Source of the DNA: Actinomycetota bacterium
GTDB lineage: Bacteria; Actinomycetota; Acidimicrobiia; Acidimicrobiales; Ilumatobacteraceae
Assembly: GCA_027592925.1 (NCBI GenBank)
Contig: JAQCJO010000011.1
Span: 1 to 34,544 of the forward strand
DNA: 34,544 nucleotides
Direction: 5' to 3'
Within the stretch, counting starts at the first letter, position 1. Each line of letters opens with the position of its first letter. Below are positions 16,114-24,109 of this stretch, piece after piece. The position numbers and the translations under genes were made by a program. The notes beneath the pieces are model-generated. The model saw only the letters and a program-made list of their open reading frames with translations, was not told the origin of the DNA and searched no databases.

Positions 16114-17034
16114 TTAGTAATTGAGCTTGAGCCCCTTATATGACCACGGCATCGACACCAATCTGCCCGTTCCAGAAAGCGTGATGTATGCAGTCTTATT
16201 CTCTGGTCCACCAAAGCAGATGTTGGTCGTGAGCGGGTCACCTGTCAAAATCTGTTCGAGCACTACTCCATCTGGCGAGATCACGGTGATGCCAGCAGTT
16301 TGCAGACCGAGTGTGGCGACACACACATTGCCGTCACCATCGACCGCAAGGGAATCAAACAGTTGCAAGCCTGGCAATCCACACAACAAGCCAGATGGAT
16401 CTATTGGCGAGAACGGTGTTGTCTCACCTGGCGCAGTGACCGTTGCGTGGTAGACGCGACCCGTATAAGTTTCGGCCCAATACAACTTGGTGCCGTCTGG
16501 AGACAAGCCAATTCCGTTTGGAGACTCGGTTGGAAAAATAACTTCCTTGATCATTGTGCCGTCGGTCTTGGCGTAATAGATGCCAGTGAAGTCAGCCGTG
16601 CGATGCTCCCGAATTCCATGATCGGTGAACCACATGCCACCCTGTTTGTCGAAGACCAAGTCGTTTGGCCCGCGCAACTTGATTCCGTCGCACTCTGTGT
16701 AGAGGTCGGTCACTTTGCCCGATGCAATATCCACGCGTTGAATGCGACCACCGATGTAGTTGTCTGGATTAAACGGACCAGGAAATGTCAGTCCAAGAAA
16801 ATCAACTTCCGAAAACGATCCACCGTTGTTGCACAAATAAATTGCGCCATCAGGACCAATGGCGATTCCGTTCGGGCCGCCAGGAGTGTCAGCAATTTTT
16901 TGCTTACTTCCGTCCGGCAACACTCGCGTAATCACTTTGCCAAACATCTCCACCAAAATCACGCTGCCGTCGGGCATAGCGATTGGTCCTTCGGGAAAGC
17001 GGAATCCAGATGCAATTTCAGTAAATTCGGTCAT
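16114..17034 (-). CDS. SMP-30/gluconolactonase-like hydrolase
   Basis: 306 aa six-bladed beta-propeller of the SMP-30/gluconolactonase/LRE family, metal-dependent lactonases acting on sugar lactones. Family marks: GFRFPEGPIAMPDGSVILVEM near the N-terminus with the ligand Glu, PGGPNGIAIGPDGAIYLCNNGG, LRGPNDLVFDKQGGMWFTDHG and SPNGIGLSPDGTKLYWAETYT. No signal peptide. It sits between ftsK and rimO, an accessory insertion into an otherwise conserved core cluster. The true substrate is unknown. Confidence 0.88.
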   Translation of the reverse strand: MTEFTEIASGFRFPEGPIAMPDGSVILVEMFGKVITRVLPDGSKQKIADTPGGPNGIAIGPDGAIYLCNNGGSFSEVDFLGLTFPGPFNPDNYIGGRIQRVDIASGKVTDLYTECDGIKLRGPNDLVFDKQGGMWFTDHGIREHRTADFTGIYYAKTDGTMIKEVIFPTESPNGIGLSPDGTKLYWAETYTGRVYHATVTAPGETTPFSPIDPSGLLCGLPGLQLFDSLAVDGDGNVCVATLGLQTAGITVISPDGVVLEQILTGDPLTTNICFGGPENKTAYITLSGTGRLVSMPWSYKGLKLNY

Positions 17035-17086
17035 GGCGAGACTTTAGATCTCCAACCGGCCCGCCATGCAAGCGGCACAAAACTCG

Positions 17087-19510
17087 TTAGCTGGCTTGTT
17101 GCAGTTGCTCGAGCTCTTCCAATGTCATCAACACTTCGCGAGGCTTTGAGCCATCGCTTGGGCCAACGATTCCACGGCTTTCGAGCAAGTCCATGATGCG
17201 GCCAGCACGGGCAAATCCGATCTTGAGCTTGCGCTGCAACATCGATGTTGAGCCCTGACGAGTGCGCACAACTAAGTCCATTGCCTGACGCAACAATTCA
17301 TCATCGTCGCTGTCACCAGTGGTGCCACCTAACAGATCTGCGCCACTGCCACCACTCTTCTCGCCGTCGACACCAGATACATAGACAACTTCAGGTGCTT
17401 GACGACGCCAATGCCCAACAACCTTGCGCACCTCGGCTTCGTCAACCCATGCCGACTGAATTCGCTGTGACACCGATGTGTTTCCTGGCAACAACAACAT
17501 GTCGCCCTTACCAATCAGTTTCTCTGCGCCAGGCTGATCCAAGATCACGCGACTGTCGGTCAGGCTTGACACCGCAAACGCCATGCGAGCAGGAATGTTT
17601 GCTTTGATAACACCGGTAATGACGTTGACGCTTGGACGCTGCGTTGCAACGATCAAGTGGATGCCAACCGCACGCGCTTTTTGCGCAATACGAGTGATGC
17701 AGTCTTCTACGTCGCGAGCCGCAACCATCATCAAGTCATTTAACTCATCAACCACAATCAAGATGTATGGAATGCGATCAAAACTCTGGTCGGTGTTTTG
17801 TTCTTCCGACAAATCGCCACGGTCGTACGCAGCGTTGTAACCAACGATGTCTCTGAAGCCGGCCTCGACCAACAAGTCGTAACGCCGCTCCATCTCTTTG
17901 ACTGCCCAACCCAGCGCATTGGCAGCCTTCTTTGGGTTTGTTACTGGCGGCGTGAGCAAGTGTGGCAATCGCACGTACTGCGCCATTTCGACCTGCTTTG
18001 GATCTATCAAAATCAGCTTCACTTGATCCGGAGTCGAACGCATCAGTACCGATGTGATGATGCAGTTAATCGCACTCGATTTTCCTGCACCGGTTGTGCC
18101 GGCAATCAACATGTGTGGAGTTGTAGAGATATTGAGAAATACTGCGCGACCAGCAATGTCTTTACCCACAGCAACATCGAGAGGATGTCCGGCTACGCGC
18201 GCTTCCTGCGACATCATCAAATCGCCAAGCGACACCAACTCGCGTTGCGCGTTTGGTACTTCAATACCAATTGCCGACTTGCCAGGAATTGGGGCCAAGA
18301 TGCGCACATCAGTTGCAGCCATTGTGTACGCGATATCGCGCGACAACGAAGTCACTTTGGCAACTTTGACGCCACCACCCAATGACAACTCAAATCGCGT
18401 AACTGTTGGGCCGCGCGTGTATCCAACTAATTCAGTTTCTACGCTGTGTTCTTTGAGCGCTTCAACCAGTTTCATACCGCGCTCTTGCGTTGCACGCTCG
18501 TCGGCCCTCTCGTGACGAGTCACTGTCAACATGTCGAGAGTGGGCAACGACCAACTGCTTGGGTTTGCACCTGGCCCGAGAGGCATCTGTTGAGCAATAC
18601 CCTTCACAATTGCCGCAGCAGTAGGCGATGGTGCTGAAACAGGAACATCTGTTTGCGAAAGCTTTGGCTTGCGCTTTTTGCGTTCGCGACGAGGCTTTAC
18701 TACTTCTTCGTATTCGTCTTCTTCATCACTATTTTCTGCGTCGCGATCATCGCGATCTGCAACGTCCTCATCATCTAATGCAATATCGTAAAACTGCGGT
18801 TCGTCAGACTCATCAAATTGCAGATCACGACTGCTATCACGGCGGCCTTGCGGCATTGACACGCCGTTTACCCACGCCGAGATGCGGCGATATAACTCTG
18901 GCAACGTATTACCAGTAATCAACAACACACCGCCAAGCATCGACCCGAGCAACAAAATTGTTGTGGCAATACCGCCAATGCTTTGTCGTAACGGCTCCCC
19001 GATCAACCAGCCCATCCATCCGCCAGCACTCGAGAGCGCGTTCATTTCTGCACTTATAGAGCCGCCACCTTTAAGAATGTGAATTTCGCTCAACACTGCA
19101 ATCGACAACACAGTCCAACCCAATGCGAGACGGACACGATGTTGCACTTCGGTGCGCTTAATAAAGGCAACTCCGGCACCGATGACCAGCACCGGAATGA
19201 CGAATCGCCCGACGCCGATTGTCCAAGACAACAACGTGTTGAGACCGCGACCAACCGGCCCAGCCGTGCGCGCATACACCGACATAAAGAGCAAAATGCC
19301 AAGACACACCAAGGCGATGCCACCAAATTCGTGGCCACGACCCTCAAGGATCGACTTCAATACCGATGGACGCCGAGCGCGTCTAAATTGCATCTCGTCG
19401 GGGTCAACCGGTTTATGGCTGCGCAGCGGCCTGATCTGAGCGTCGCCGCGTGATGCGGGTCGCGATTGGGCGCGCCCCCGTTGAGACCCCTTACGGGGCT
19501 TGGTTGCCAT
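17087..19510 (-). CDS. ftsK: FtsK/SpoIIIE-type DNA translocase
   Basis: 807 aa septal DNA pump that segregates chromosome termini at division. A basic N-terminal region (1-55) precedes four membrane helices (about 62-80, 97-117, 128-146, 176-200), an acidic linker (235-270) and a basic patch (RRERKKRKPK). The motor has Walker A GTTGAGKSS (471-479) and Walker B ILIVVDEL (583-590). The C-terminal gamma winged-helix domain (about 735-805), which reads polar KOPS-like sequences, is present. The length is normal for actinobacterial FtsK. Downstream synteny with rimO-pgsA-cinA is conserved in the phylum. Confidence 0.96.
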   Translation of the reverse strand: MATKPRKGSQRGRAQSRPASRGDAQIRPLRSHKPVDPDEMQFRRARRPSVLKSILEGRGHEFGGIALVCLGILLFMSVYARTAGPVGRGLNTLLSWTIGVGRFVIPVLVIGAGVAFIKRTEVQHRVRLALGWTVLSIAVLSEIHILKGGGSISAEMNALSSAGGWMGWLIGEPLRQSIGGIATTILLLGSMLGGVLLITGNTLPELYRRISAWVNGVSMPQGRRDSSRDLQFDESDEPQFYDIALDDEDVADRDDRDAENSDEEDEYEEVVKPRRERKKRKPKLSQTDVPVSAPSPTAAAIVKGIAQQMPLGPGANPSSWSLPTLDMLTVTRHERADERATQERGMKLVEALKEHSVETELVGYTRGPTVTRFELSLGGGVKVAKVTSLSRDIAYTMAATDVRILAPIPGKSAIGIEVPNAQRELVSLGDLMMSQEARVAGHPLDVAVGKDIAGRAVFLNISTTPHMLIAGTTGAGKSSAINCIITSVLMRSTPDQVKLILIDPKQVEMAQYVRLPHLLTPPVTNPKKAANALGWAVKEMERRYDLLVEAGFRDIVGYNAAYDRGDLSEEQNTDQSFDRIPYILIVVDELNDLMMVAARDVEDCITRIAQKARAVGIHLIVATQRPSVNVITGVIKANIPARMAFAVSSLTDSRVILDQPGAEKLIGKGDMLLLPGNTSVSQRIQSAWVDEAEVRKVVGHWRRQAPEVVYVSGVDGEKSGGSGADLLGGTTGDSDDDELLRQAMDLVVRTRQGSTSMLQRKLKIGFARAGRIMDLLESRGIVGPSDGSKPREVLMTLEELEQLQQAS

Positions 19511-19535
19511 GCAACAAACTTACCAACGGGGTGCT

Positions 19536-19547
19536 CCCCAATTGGGG
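19536..19547. promoter_or_regulatory. 12-bp perfect palindrome between ftsK and the antitoxin gene
   Basis: CCCCAATTGGGG is perfectly symmetric and is flanked by a further matching GGGT/ACCC pair (19529-19532/19551-19554). It lies 26 bp upstream of the ftsK start and 54 bp upstream of the divergent antitoxin start. It may be a regulator site for either gene. It does not resemble an actinobacterial LexA box. Confidence 0.35.
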
Positions 19548-19574
19548 CATACCCGCAATGGGTCAATATCCATC

Positions 19575-19593
19575 TGTAGCACAGAGTGCTACA
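19575..19593. promoter_or_regulatory. 19-bp palindromic operator of the toxin-antitoxin operon
   Basis: TGTAGCAC-AGA-GTGCTACA, two perfect 8-bp arms around 3 bp, ends 8 bp before the antitoxin ATG. It overlaps a possible -10 (TACAGT, 19590-19595) placed about 7 bp from the ATG, which would give a leaderless mRNA. Phd-type antitoxins bind such palindromes and repress their own operon; the link is inference from position and symmetry. Confidence 0.7.
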
Positions 19594-19601
19594 GTGGTTC
19601 T

Positions 19602-19856
19602 ATGTCAACGATTATCACGCAGCGCGAACTCCGAAACGACAGTGGCGACATCATGCGCCGTCTCGATGACGGCGAAACATTCGTCGTGACGAGCAATGGT
19701 CGACCAGTGGGCGAACTCACACCACTTCGTCGCAATAGATTCGTCTCGTCCATTGCCGTTGCTGCAATGTTTGCAAATGCGCCGAGCATTGATCCAGTTC
19801 GTTTTCGCAACGACGTAGACACATCTATCGATCAAAACATATCCCCTCGTGCCTAA
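19602..19856 (+). CDS. Phd/YefM-family antitoxin
   Basis: 84 aa. The N-terminal half fits the Phd/YefM fold: ITQRELRNDSGDIMRRLDDG, then ETFVVTSNGRPVGELTPL, the DNA-binding and dimerisation region. The C-terminal half (about 45-84) should wrap and neutralise the toxin. I chose the ATG at 19602, not an upstream in-frame start, because the family begins with MSTI-like sequence just before the RELR motif and the operator palindrome lies directly upstream. It overlaps the toxin gene by 8 nt, as usual for such modules. Confidence 0.9.
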   Translation: MSTIITQRELRNDSGDIMRRLDDGETFVVTSNGRPVGELTPLRRNRFVSSIAVAAMFANAPSIDPVRFRNDVDTSIDQNISPRA

Positions 19857-20259
19857 ACCACGGATTGTTCGCGGTCTTCTCGATACATCTGTAATTATCA
19901 ATCTAGAAAATATTGAACGAGCAAAACTGCCTGCAGAAATTGCGGTCAGCGCACTCACCATGGCCGAGCTTGCGGCTGGCCCGCACGCAACAAACGACCT
20001 CAATGAACGAGCCGCGCGACAAGACCGATTGCAACGCATCGAAGCACTTGTCGATCCATCGCCTTTTGATGCTGCTTCGTTTCGCGCCTATGGTCGCATC
20101 TACGCAGCGGTTGTGGCGTCAGGGCGCAAAGCACGTGGCCCACGCATGGTCGATCTGCTTATCGCGTCAACGGCATGTGCGCTCAATATTCCGCTCTTCA
20201 CCAAAAACCCAAATGATTTCAAATCAATCGAGCATCTGGTCAAGGTCATCGCCCTCTAA
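19849..20259 (+). CDS. vapC: PIN-domain ribonuclease toxin (VapC type)
   Basis: 136 aa. A PIN-domain RNase expected to cleave tRNA or rRNA when freed of its antitoxin. Acidic catalytic residues are in the expected places: Asp in LLDTSVII (residues 10-17), Glu in LTMAELAAG (37-45), Asp in RMVDLLIAS (98-106), and Asn/Asp in KNPNDF near 118-123. The start is a GTG inside the end of the antitoxin gene. This module is a plus-strand insertion between minus-strand rnj and ftsK, consistent with acquisition, though no repeats or integrase mark its borders. Confidence 0.9.
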   Translation: MPKPRIVRGLLDTSVIINLENIERAKLPAEIAVSALTMAELAAGPHATNDLNERAARQDRLQRIEALVDPSPFDAASFRAYGRIYAAVVASGRKARGPRMVDLLIASTACALNIPLFTKNPNDFKSIEHLVKVIAL

Positions 20260-20275
20260 AACCTGCCAATGCAGG
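20258..20275 (-). terminator. Probable intrinsic terminator after rnj
   Basis: On the minus strand CCTGC-ATTG-GCAGG is followed directly by TTTT, 12 bp past the rnj stop. The stem is short (5 bp). On the plus strand it lies right at the vapC stop, so it may help separate the two convergent units. Confidence 0.5.
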
Positions 20276-20286
20276 AAACTTTGTAA

Positions 20287-21948
20287 CTAGGTCTCCATCA
20301 CGATCGGCACGATCATCGGACGGCGCTTGGTGCGCTCCGACACAAACTTGCCCGCAGCGCGGCGCACTTCTTTTTCGAGTGCGTCCACGTCCCTAGTGCC
20401 CGCTTTCAGCGCCTTCTCCACAGCCTTCGATACCGTTACAACTGCCTCATCAATCAAGTCTTCTGCTTCTGGCGCATACACCCATCCACGCGTAATGATT
20501 TCTGGGCCAACAAGCACCCGCCCAGCGTCAATATCAACGGTGACGACAACAACGACTACGCCCTCTTCCGCAAGCACCTTGCGATCGCGCAACACACCTT
20601 GACCAACATCGCCAACTATGCCATCTACATACAACATTCCCGCCGGCACCCTGCCTGCAAGTTCAATGCCGTTGTCGGTGATCTCAATAACATCGCCGTC
20701 TTCGCACAACACAATGCGCGACTCCGGTACGCCCATTGTGCGTGCATGCTTGGTGTTCGCAACCATGTGGTGGTACTCACCATGAATTGGCACAAACCAT
20801 TCGGGTTCAGTAATTGATAAATACATCTTGAGGTCTTCGGCTTGTGCATGACCAGTTGCGTGCACGTCGGCAATACCCGAGTGCACCACGTCGGCGCCAG
20901 CACGCAGCAAGCCGTCGATCACACGGTTGACATTGCTTTCATTGCCAGGAATTGCATGGCTCGAAAAAATCACCAAGTCTTTAGGTCCGATCTTGACAAA
21001 CTTGTTGTCGCCGCGCGCCAACAGTGAAAGTGCAGCCATCGGCTCGCCCTGCGAACCTGTAGAAATCACGCACACTTTTTCTGGCGGATAGTTGTCAATA
21101 TCTTCGATGTTGACAAACGCATGATCGGGCAACTTGATGATGCCGAGGTCGCGCGCCATGCGCACATTGTTGATCATTGACCTGCCAAGTGTGGCCACTA
21201 CTCTGCCCGCATCAATGGCCGCTTCAGCAATTTGCTGCACGCGATGAATGTGACTTGCAAAACTCGCAGTGATGATGCGTTCTGTCTTGTGTTCAGCAAA
21301 CAACTGTCGCAACACAACACCCACACTGCGCTCGCTTGGCGCCGAGCCGCGCTCTTCGGCATTGGTGCTGTCGAGCATCAATAAGCGAATGCCATCGCCA
21401 GCGGCCAACGCACCAAGGCGAGCCAAGTCAGTTCGACGATCATCTACCGGAGTCAGATCAATCTTGAAGTCGCCTGAGTGAATGATCACGCCTTGCGGTG
21501 TATGCAATGCAATGGCATGAGCAAATGGAACAGAGTGGGTAACAGGAATGAACTCGACATCAAATGGCCCAATGCGTCGGCGCTCGTTGTCGACAACAGG
21601 AATCAGTTCGGTTTTGCCCAAGAGCCCGGCTTCTTCGATGCGGTTGCGAGCTAGACCAAGTGTGACTGGCGAGCCATATATAGGAAACGAAAGCTCACGC
21701 AACAAAAATTGCAACCCACCCACGTGATCTTCGTGACCATGAGTAGCCACGCATGCTTCAATGCGATGTGCGTTGTCGCGCAAATACGTAAAGTCGGGCA
21801 ATACCAAGTCGATGCCGTGCATATCTGCATCTGGAAACATCAATCCGCAGTCGATCAACAACAGCCGATCGTCCTGCTCGATCACCATGCAGTTGCGACC
21901 TATTTCGCCGAGACCACCAAGAAAAATAATTCGGACTGGCGCCGCCAT
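20287..21948 (-). CDS. rnj: Ribonuclease J
   Basis: 553 aa, the normal RNase J length. A metallo-beta-lactamase/beta-CASP nuclease with endonuclease and 5'-3' exonuclease activity in mRNA and rRNA processing. Zinc motif HGHEDH at residues 70-75 (His70, His72, Asp74, His75); later family segments are VTHSVPFAHAI, IHSGDFKID, and HATGHAQAEDL with the HGEYHH motif; a C-terminal domain follows. The start overlaps the dapA stop (TAATG), giving a dapA-rnj coupling that is widespread in actinobacteria. Probably partners with the PNPase encoded in the same window. Confidence 0.95.
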   Translation of the reverse strand: MAAPVRIIFLGGLGEIGRNCMVIEQDDRLLLIDCGLMFPDADMHGIDLVLPDFTYLRDNAHRIEACVATHGHEDHVGGLQFLLRELSFPIYGSPVTLGLARNRIEEAGLLGKTELIPVVDNERRRIGPFDVEFIPVTHSVPFAHAIALHTPQGVIIHSGDFKIDLTPVDDRRTDLARLGALAAGDGIRLLMLDSTNAEERGSAPSERSVGVVLRQLFAEHKTERIITASFASHIHRVQQIAEAAIDAGRVVATLGRSMINNVRMARDLGIIKLPDHAFVNIEDIDNYPPEKVCVISTGSQGEPMAALSLLARGDNKFVKIGPKDLVIFSSHAIPGNESNVNRVIDGLLRAGADVVHSGIADVHATGHAQAEDLKMYLSITEPEWFVPIHGEYHHMVANTKHARTMGVPESRIVLCEDGDVIEITDNGIELAGRVPAGMLYVDGIVGDVGQGVLRDRKVLAEEGVVVVVVTVDIDAGRVLVGPEIITRGWVYAPEAEDLIDEAVVTVSKAVEKALKAGTRDVDALEKEVRRAAGKFVSERTKRRPMIVPIVMET

Positions 21949-22847
21949 TATTTTTGTGCCAAGCGAGCAGCGCGCAAGTTTTCGAGCACTTTTTTACCGC
22001 GCTCTTCGAGGCCGTCTGGCGGCGGACCCATCGGCAACCTTGCCTCGCCCACTTCAAGGCCGAGCAAATTCATTATCACCTTGCTTGGCAATGGGTTTGG
22101 ATTGTCATCACCAGTCTCAAACGCAAAACTCTCAAGCATGCGAGCGTTGATGCGACGTGCACCATCTACATCGCCCTTTGCCCAACAATCAAACATCTCT
22201 TGATGATCAAGCCCAGTCCAGTGTGTAGCCACACCAATCACGCCGCATCCACCAATAGCCATAAACGGAAGGGTGAGCCCATCATCGCCGCTGTACAACT
22301 CGAAACCAGCAGGCGCTTGCGACATCAACACCGCAGACTCGGCTGGGTTACCTGCAGCATCTTTGACAGCAGCCACATTTTTTACTTCGCGCGCCAACTT
22401 GAGCAATAACTGCGTCGAGATCTTGCGACCGGTGCGCGCTGGAATGTCGTACACAACAACAGGCAATGGCGTTGCTGCACACATCGCACGCATATGTCCT
22501 TCGATGCCAGCTTGTGATGGACGGTTGTAATAAGGAGTAACGGCCAAGATGCCAGCAACACCCAACTTGGTGGCTTCTTTGGTTAAGTGCACCGAGTGCG
22601 CTGTGTCGTTAGTGCCCGTGCCAGCAATGACCGGAATCGTGACGGCCTCGACAACTGCGGCAAACAGACTCAGGCGTTCATCGTCGGTGAGCACAGGTGA
22701 TTCACCCGTAGTGCCCGCAATAACGAGACCATCGTTGCCGTTGTCTTGCAACCATTTAGCAAGCCGTCTTGCACCATCCACATTGAGTGCTCCGTTCTTA
22801 TCGAACGGAGTCACCATTGCTGTTAGTACTCGACCAAACCTTGCCAT
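21948..22847 (-). CDS. dapA: 4-hydroxy-tetrahydrodipicolinate synthase
   Basis: 299 aa. Condenses pyruvate with aspartate semialdehyde, the first committed step to lysine and diaminopimelate. TIM-barrel signatures: GTTGESPVL with Thr46-Thr47, TPYYNRPSQ (104-112), Tyr133 in VVYDIPART, and Schiff-base Lys162 in AAVKDAAGN. Overlaps rnj by one base. dapB is about 4 kb away on the same strand; the usual close dapB-dapA spacing is broken here by the diiron, acyl-CoA synthetase, DedA-like and tpx genes. Confidence 0.95.
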   Translation of the reverse strand: MARFGRVLTAMVTPFDKNGALNVDGARRLAKWLQDNGNDGLVIAGTTGESPVLTDDERLSLFAAVVEAVTIPVIAGTGTNDTAHSVHLTKEATKLGVAGILAVTPYYNRPSQAGIEGHMRAMCAATPLPVVVYDIPARTGRKISTQLLLKLAREVKNVAAVKDAAGNPAESAVLMSQAPAGFELYSGDDGLTLPFMAIGGCGVIGVATHWTGLDHQEMFDCWAKGDVDGARRINARMLESFAFETGDDNPNPLPSKVIMNLLGLEVGEARLPMGPPPDGLEERGKKVLENLRAARLAQK

Positions 22848-22857
22848 GCGTTAGTGG

Positions 22858-23988
22858 CTATTCGCCAACTGTGGCAAGTGGCGCACCAATTTCAAACTTG
22901 GTGAACTCTTCGCCTGTGTCCTCATGATCTTCAAATTGGATGACATCCATTTCCTCGAAGCGGTGACGCAACCACTTGTCGTTGCGATCAAGCAAACCCA
23001 ACTTTTTGCAGTTAGGAACAATCTTGGCAAACAACAATTGCTGAAAGAACTTGCGGGTTGGGTCATTGATCGTGATTGGCACAACATCGCGTGGCTTGAC
23101 ACCCATGCGCTCCCAAACTTCTTGTTGCAAGAATCGGTCACGCATGCGAATGCTTGCTTCAAAAGCAAACTCTTGGCGATCTTTGATCTCTGCATCGGTC
23201 ATGTCTTCATATGCTTCTTTGAGACTGAGCACGCCGAATGCCACGTGTCGAGCTTCGTCACTCATGACGTAGCGCAACAACTTCTTGAGTAGCGGCTCAC
23301 CTGTGAGTTCATGCAAGTAACCGAATGCAGCAAGTGCAAGACCTTCGATCATGATTTGCATTCCTAAGTACGTCATGTCCCAACGACTGTCCTTGATGAT
23401 GTCGTCCAACAACATCTTCAAGTGAGCATTGACGGGATACATGCCCCCCATTTTCTCATCGAGGTAACGGGCGAAAACTTCTACGTGACGAGCCTCGTCT
23501 ACTACTTGAGTGCTGGCGTACAACTTTGCGTCGTACCAAGGAACGGTCTCCACAATTTTGGCAGTGCAAACAAGCGCACCCTGCTCGCCGTGCAAAAACT
23601 GCGACAACGTCCAACGACGCGACTCGATACCAAACTCCAACCATTCTTTATCATTCCATTTTGCAAGCGGAGTATTTGCATACAGCGAAGGATCAATGCC
23701 GCTACCGATGAGCAGTTGGTCTGCAGTAATTGTCTTCTCGATGTCAACTGACGTGCTCCAGTCGAGATCAGTTGAACCATTCCATTGACCGGTCTTGGCT
23801 TTTTCGTACAACTTGCGAAGTTGTGGACGAGCAAGTGAATAGTCCCAAGTAAAGATGGTGTCGCCACCGCCCTTGACACTGTGTTGCACTTCGTTCGGAT
23901 CGGTATTACAGACACTGAGAATCGCCTCAATGTCATTGATCTCTGAACGACCGATGATTTCCTCGTTGCTGGCGTGTGTAATAGTCAT
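22858..23988 (-). CDS. Ferritin-like diiron oxygenase-type protein
   Basis: 376 aa, ferritin-like four-helix fold. A full diiron ligand set is visible: Glu135 (LHGEQGAL), Glu165 and His168 (DEARHVE), Glu215 (MIEGLAL), Glu245 and His248 (DEARHVA). The two E-x-x-H motifs 80 residues apart resemble ribonucleotide-reductase R2, AurF-type N-oxygenases and R2-like ligand-binding oxidases. No radical-type Tyr assignment is possible by eye. I chose ATG 23988, behind a GATGTGGGG tract, over a start at 24042. It ends 10 bp before dapA, so it is probably the first gene of a diiron-dapA-rnj operon. Substrate unknown. Confidence 0.8.
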   Translation of the reverse strand: MTITHASNEEIIGRSEINDIEAILSVCNTDPNEVQHSVKGGGDTIFTWDYSLARPQLRKLYEKAKTGQWNGSTDLDWSTSVDIEKTITADQLLIGSGIDPSLYANTPLAKWNDKEWLEFGIESRRWTLSQFLHGEQGALVCTAKIVETVPWYDAKLYASTQVVDEARHVEVFARYLDEKMGGMYPVNAHLKMLLDDIIKDSRWDMTYLGMQIMIEGLALAAFGYLHELTGEPLLKKLLRYVMSDEARHVAFGVLSLKEAYEDMTDAEIKDRQEFAFEASIRMRDRFLQQEVWERMGVKPRDVVPITINDPTRKFFQQLLFAKIVPNCKKLGLLDRNDKWLRHRFEEMDVIQFEDHEDTGEEFTKFEIGAPLATVGE

Positions 23989-24109
23989 GCCCCACATCCT
24001 ATGACACAGCCCGAGGCACAACAGGTGTTGGACGCATCCCAATCAAAAAGTTCATATTCATGCGTAAATCCGCCATTATGCGGACAGTTATCTCCTTGCA
24101 GATGATTTG

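Noticed and set aside
16300-17196. 298-aa plus-strand reading frame
   Set aside because: Antisense to the SMP-30-like gene and the end of ftsK; no domain, no ribosome-binding site.
24069-24084. TCCGC-CATTAT-GCGGA hairpin between the acyl-CoA synthetase and diiron genes
   Set aside because: Stem of five pairs with no T run; too weak to call a terminator or operator.
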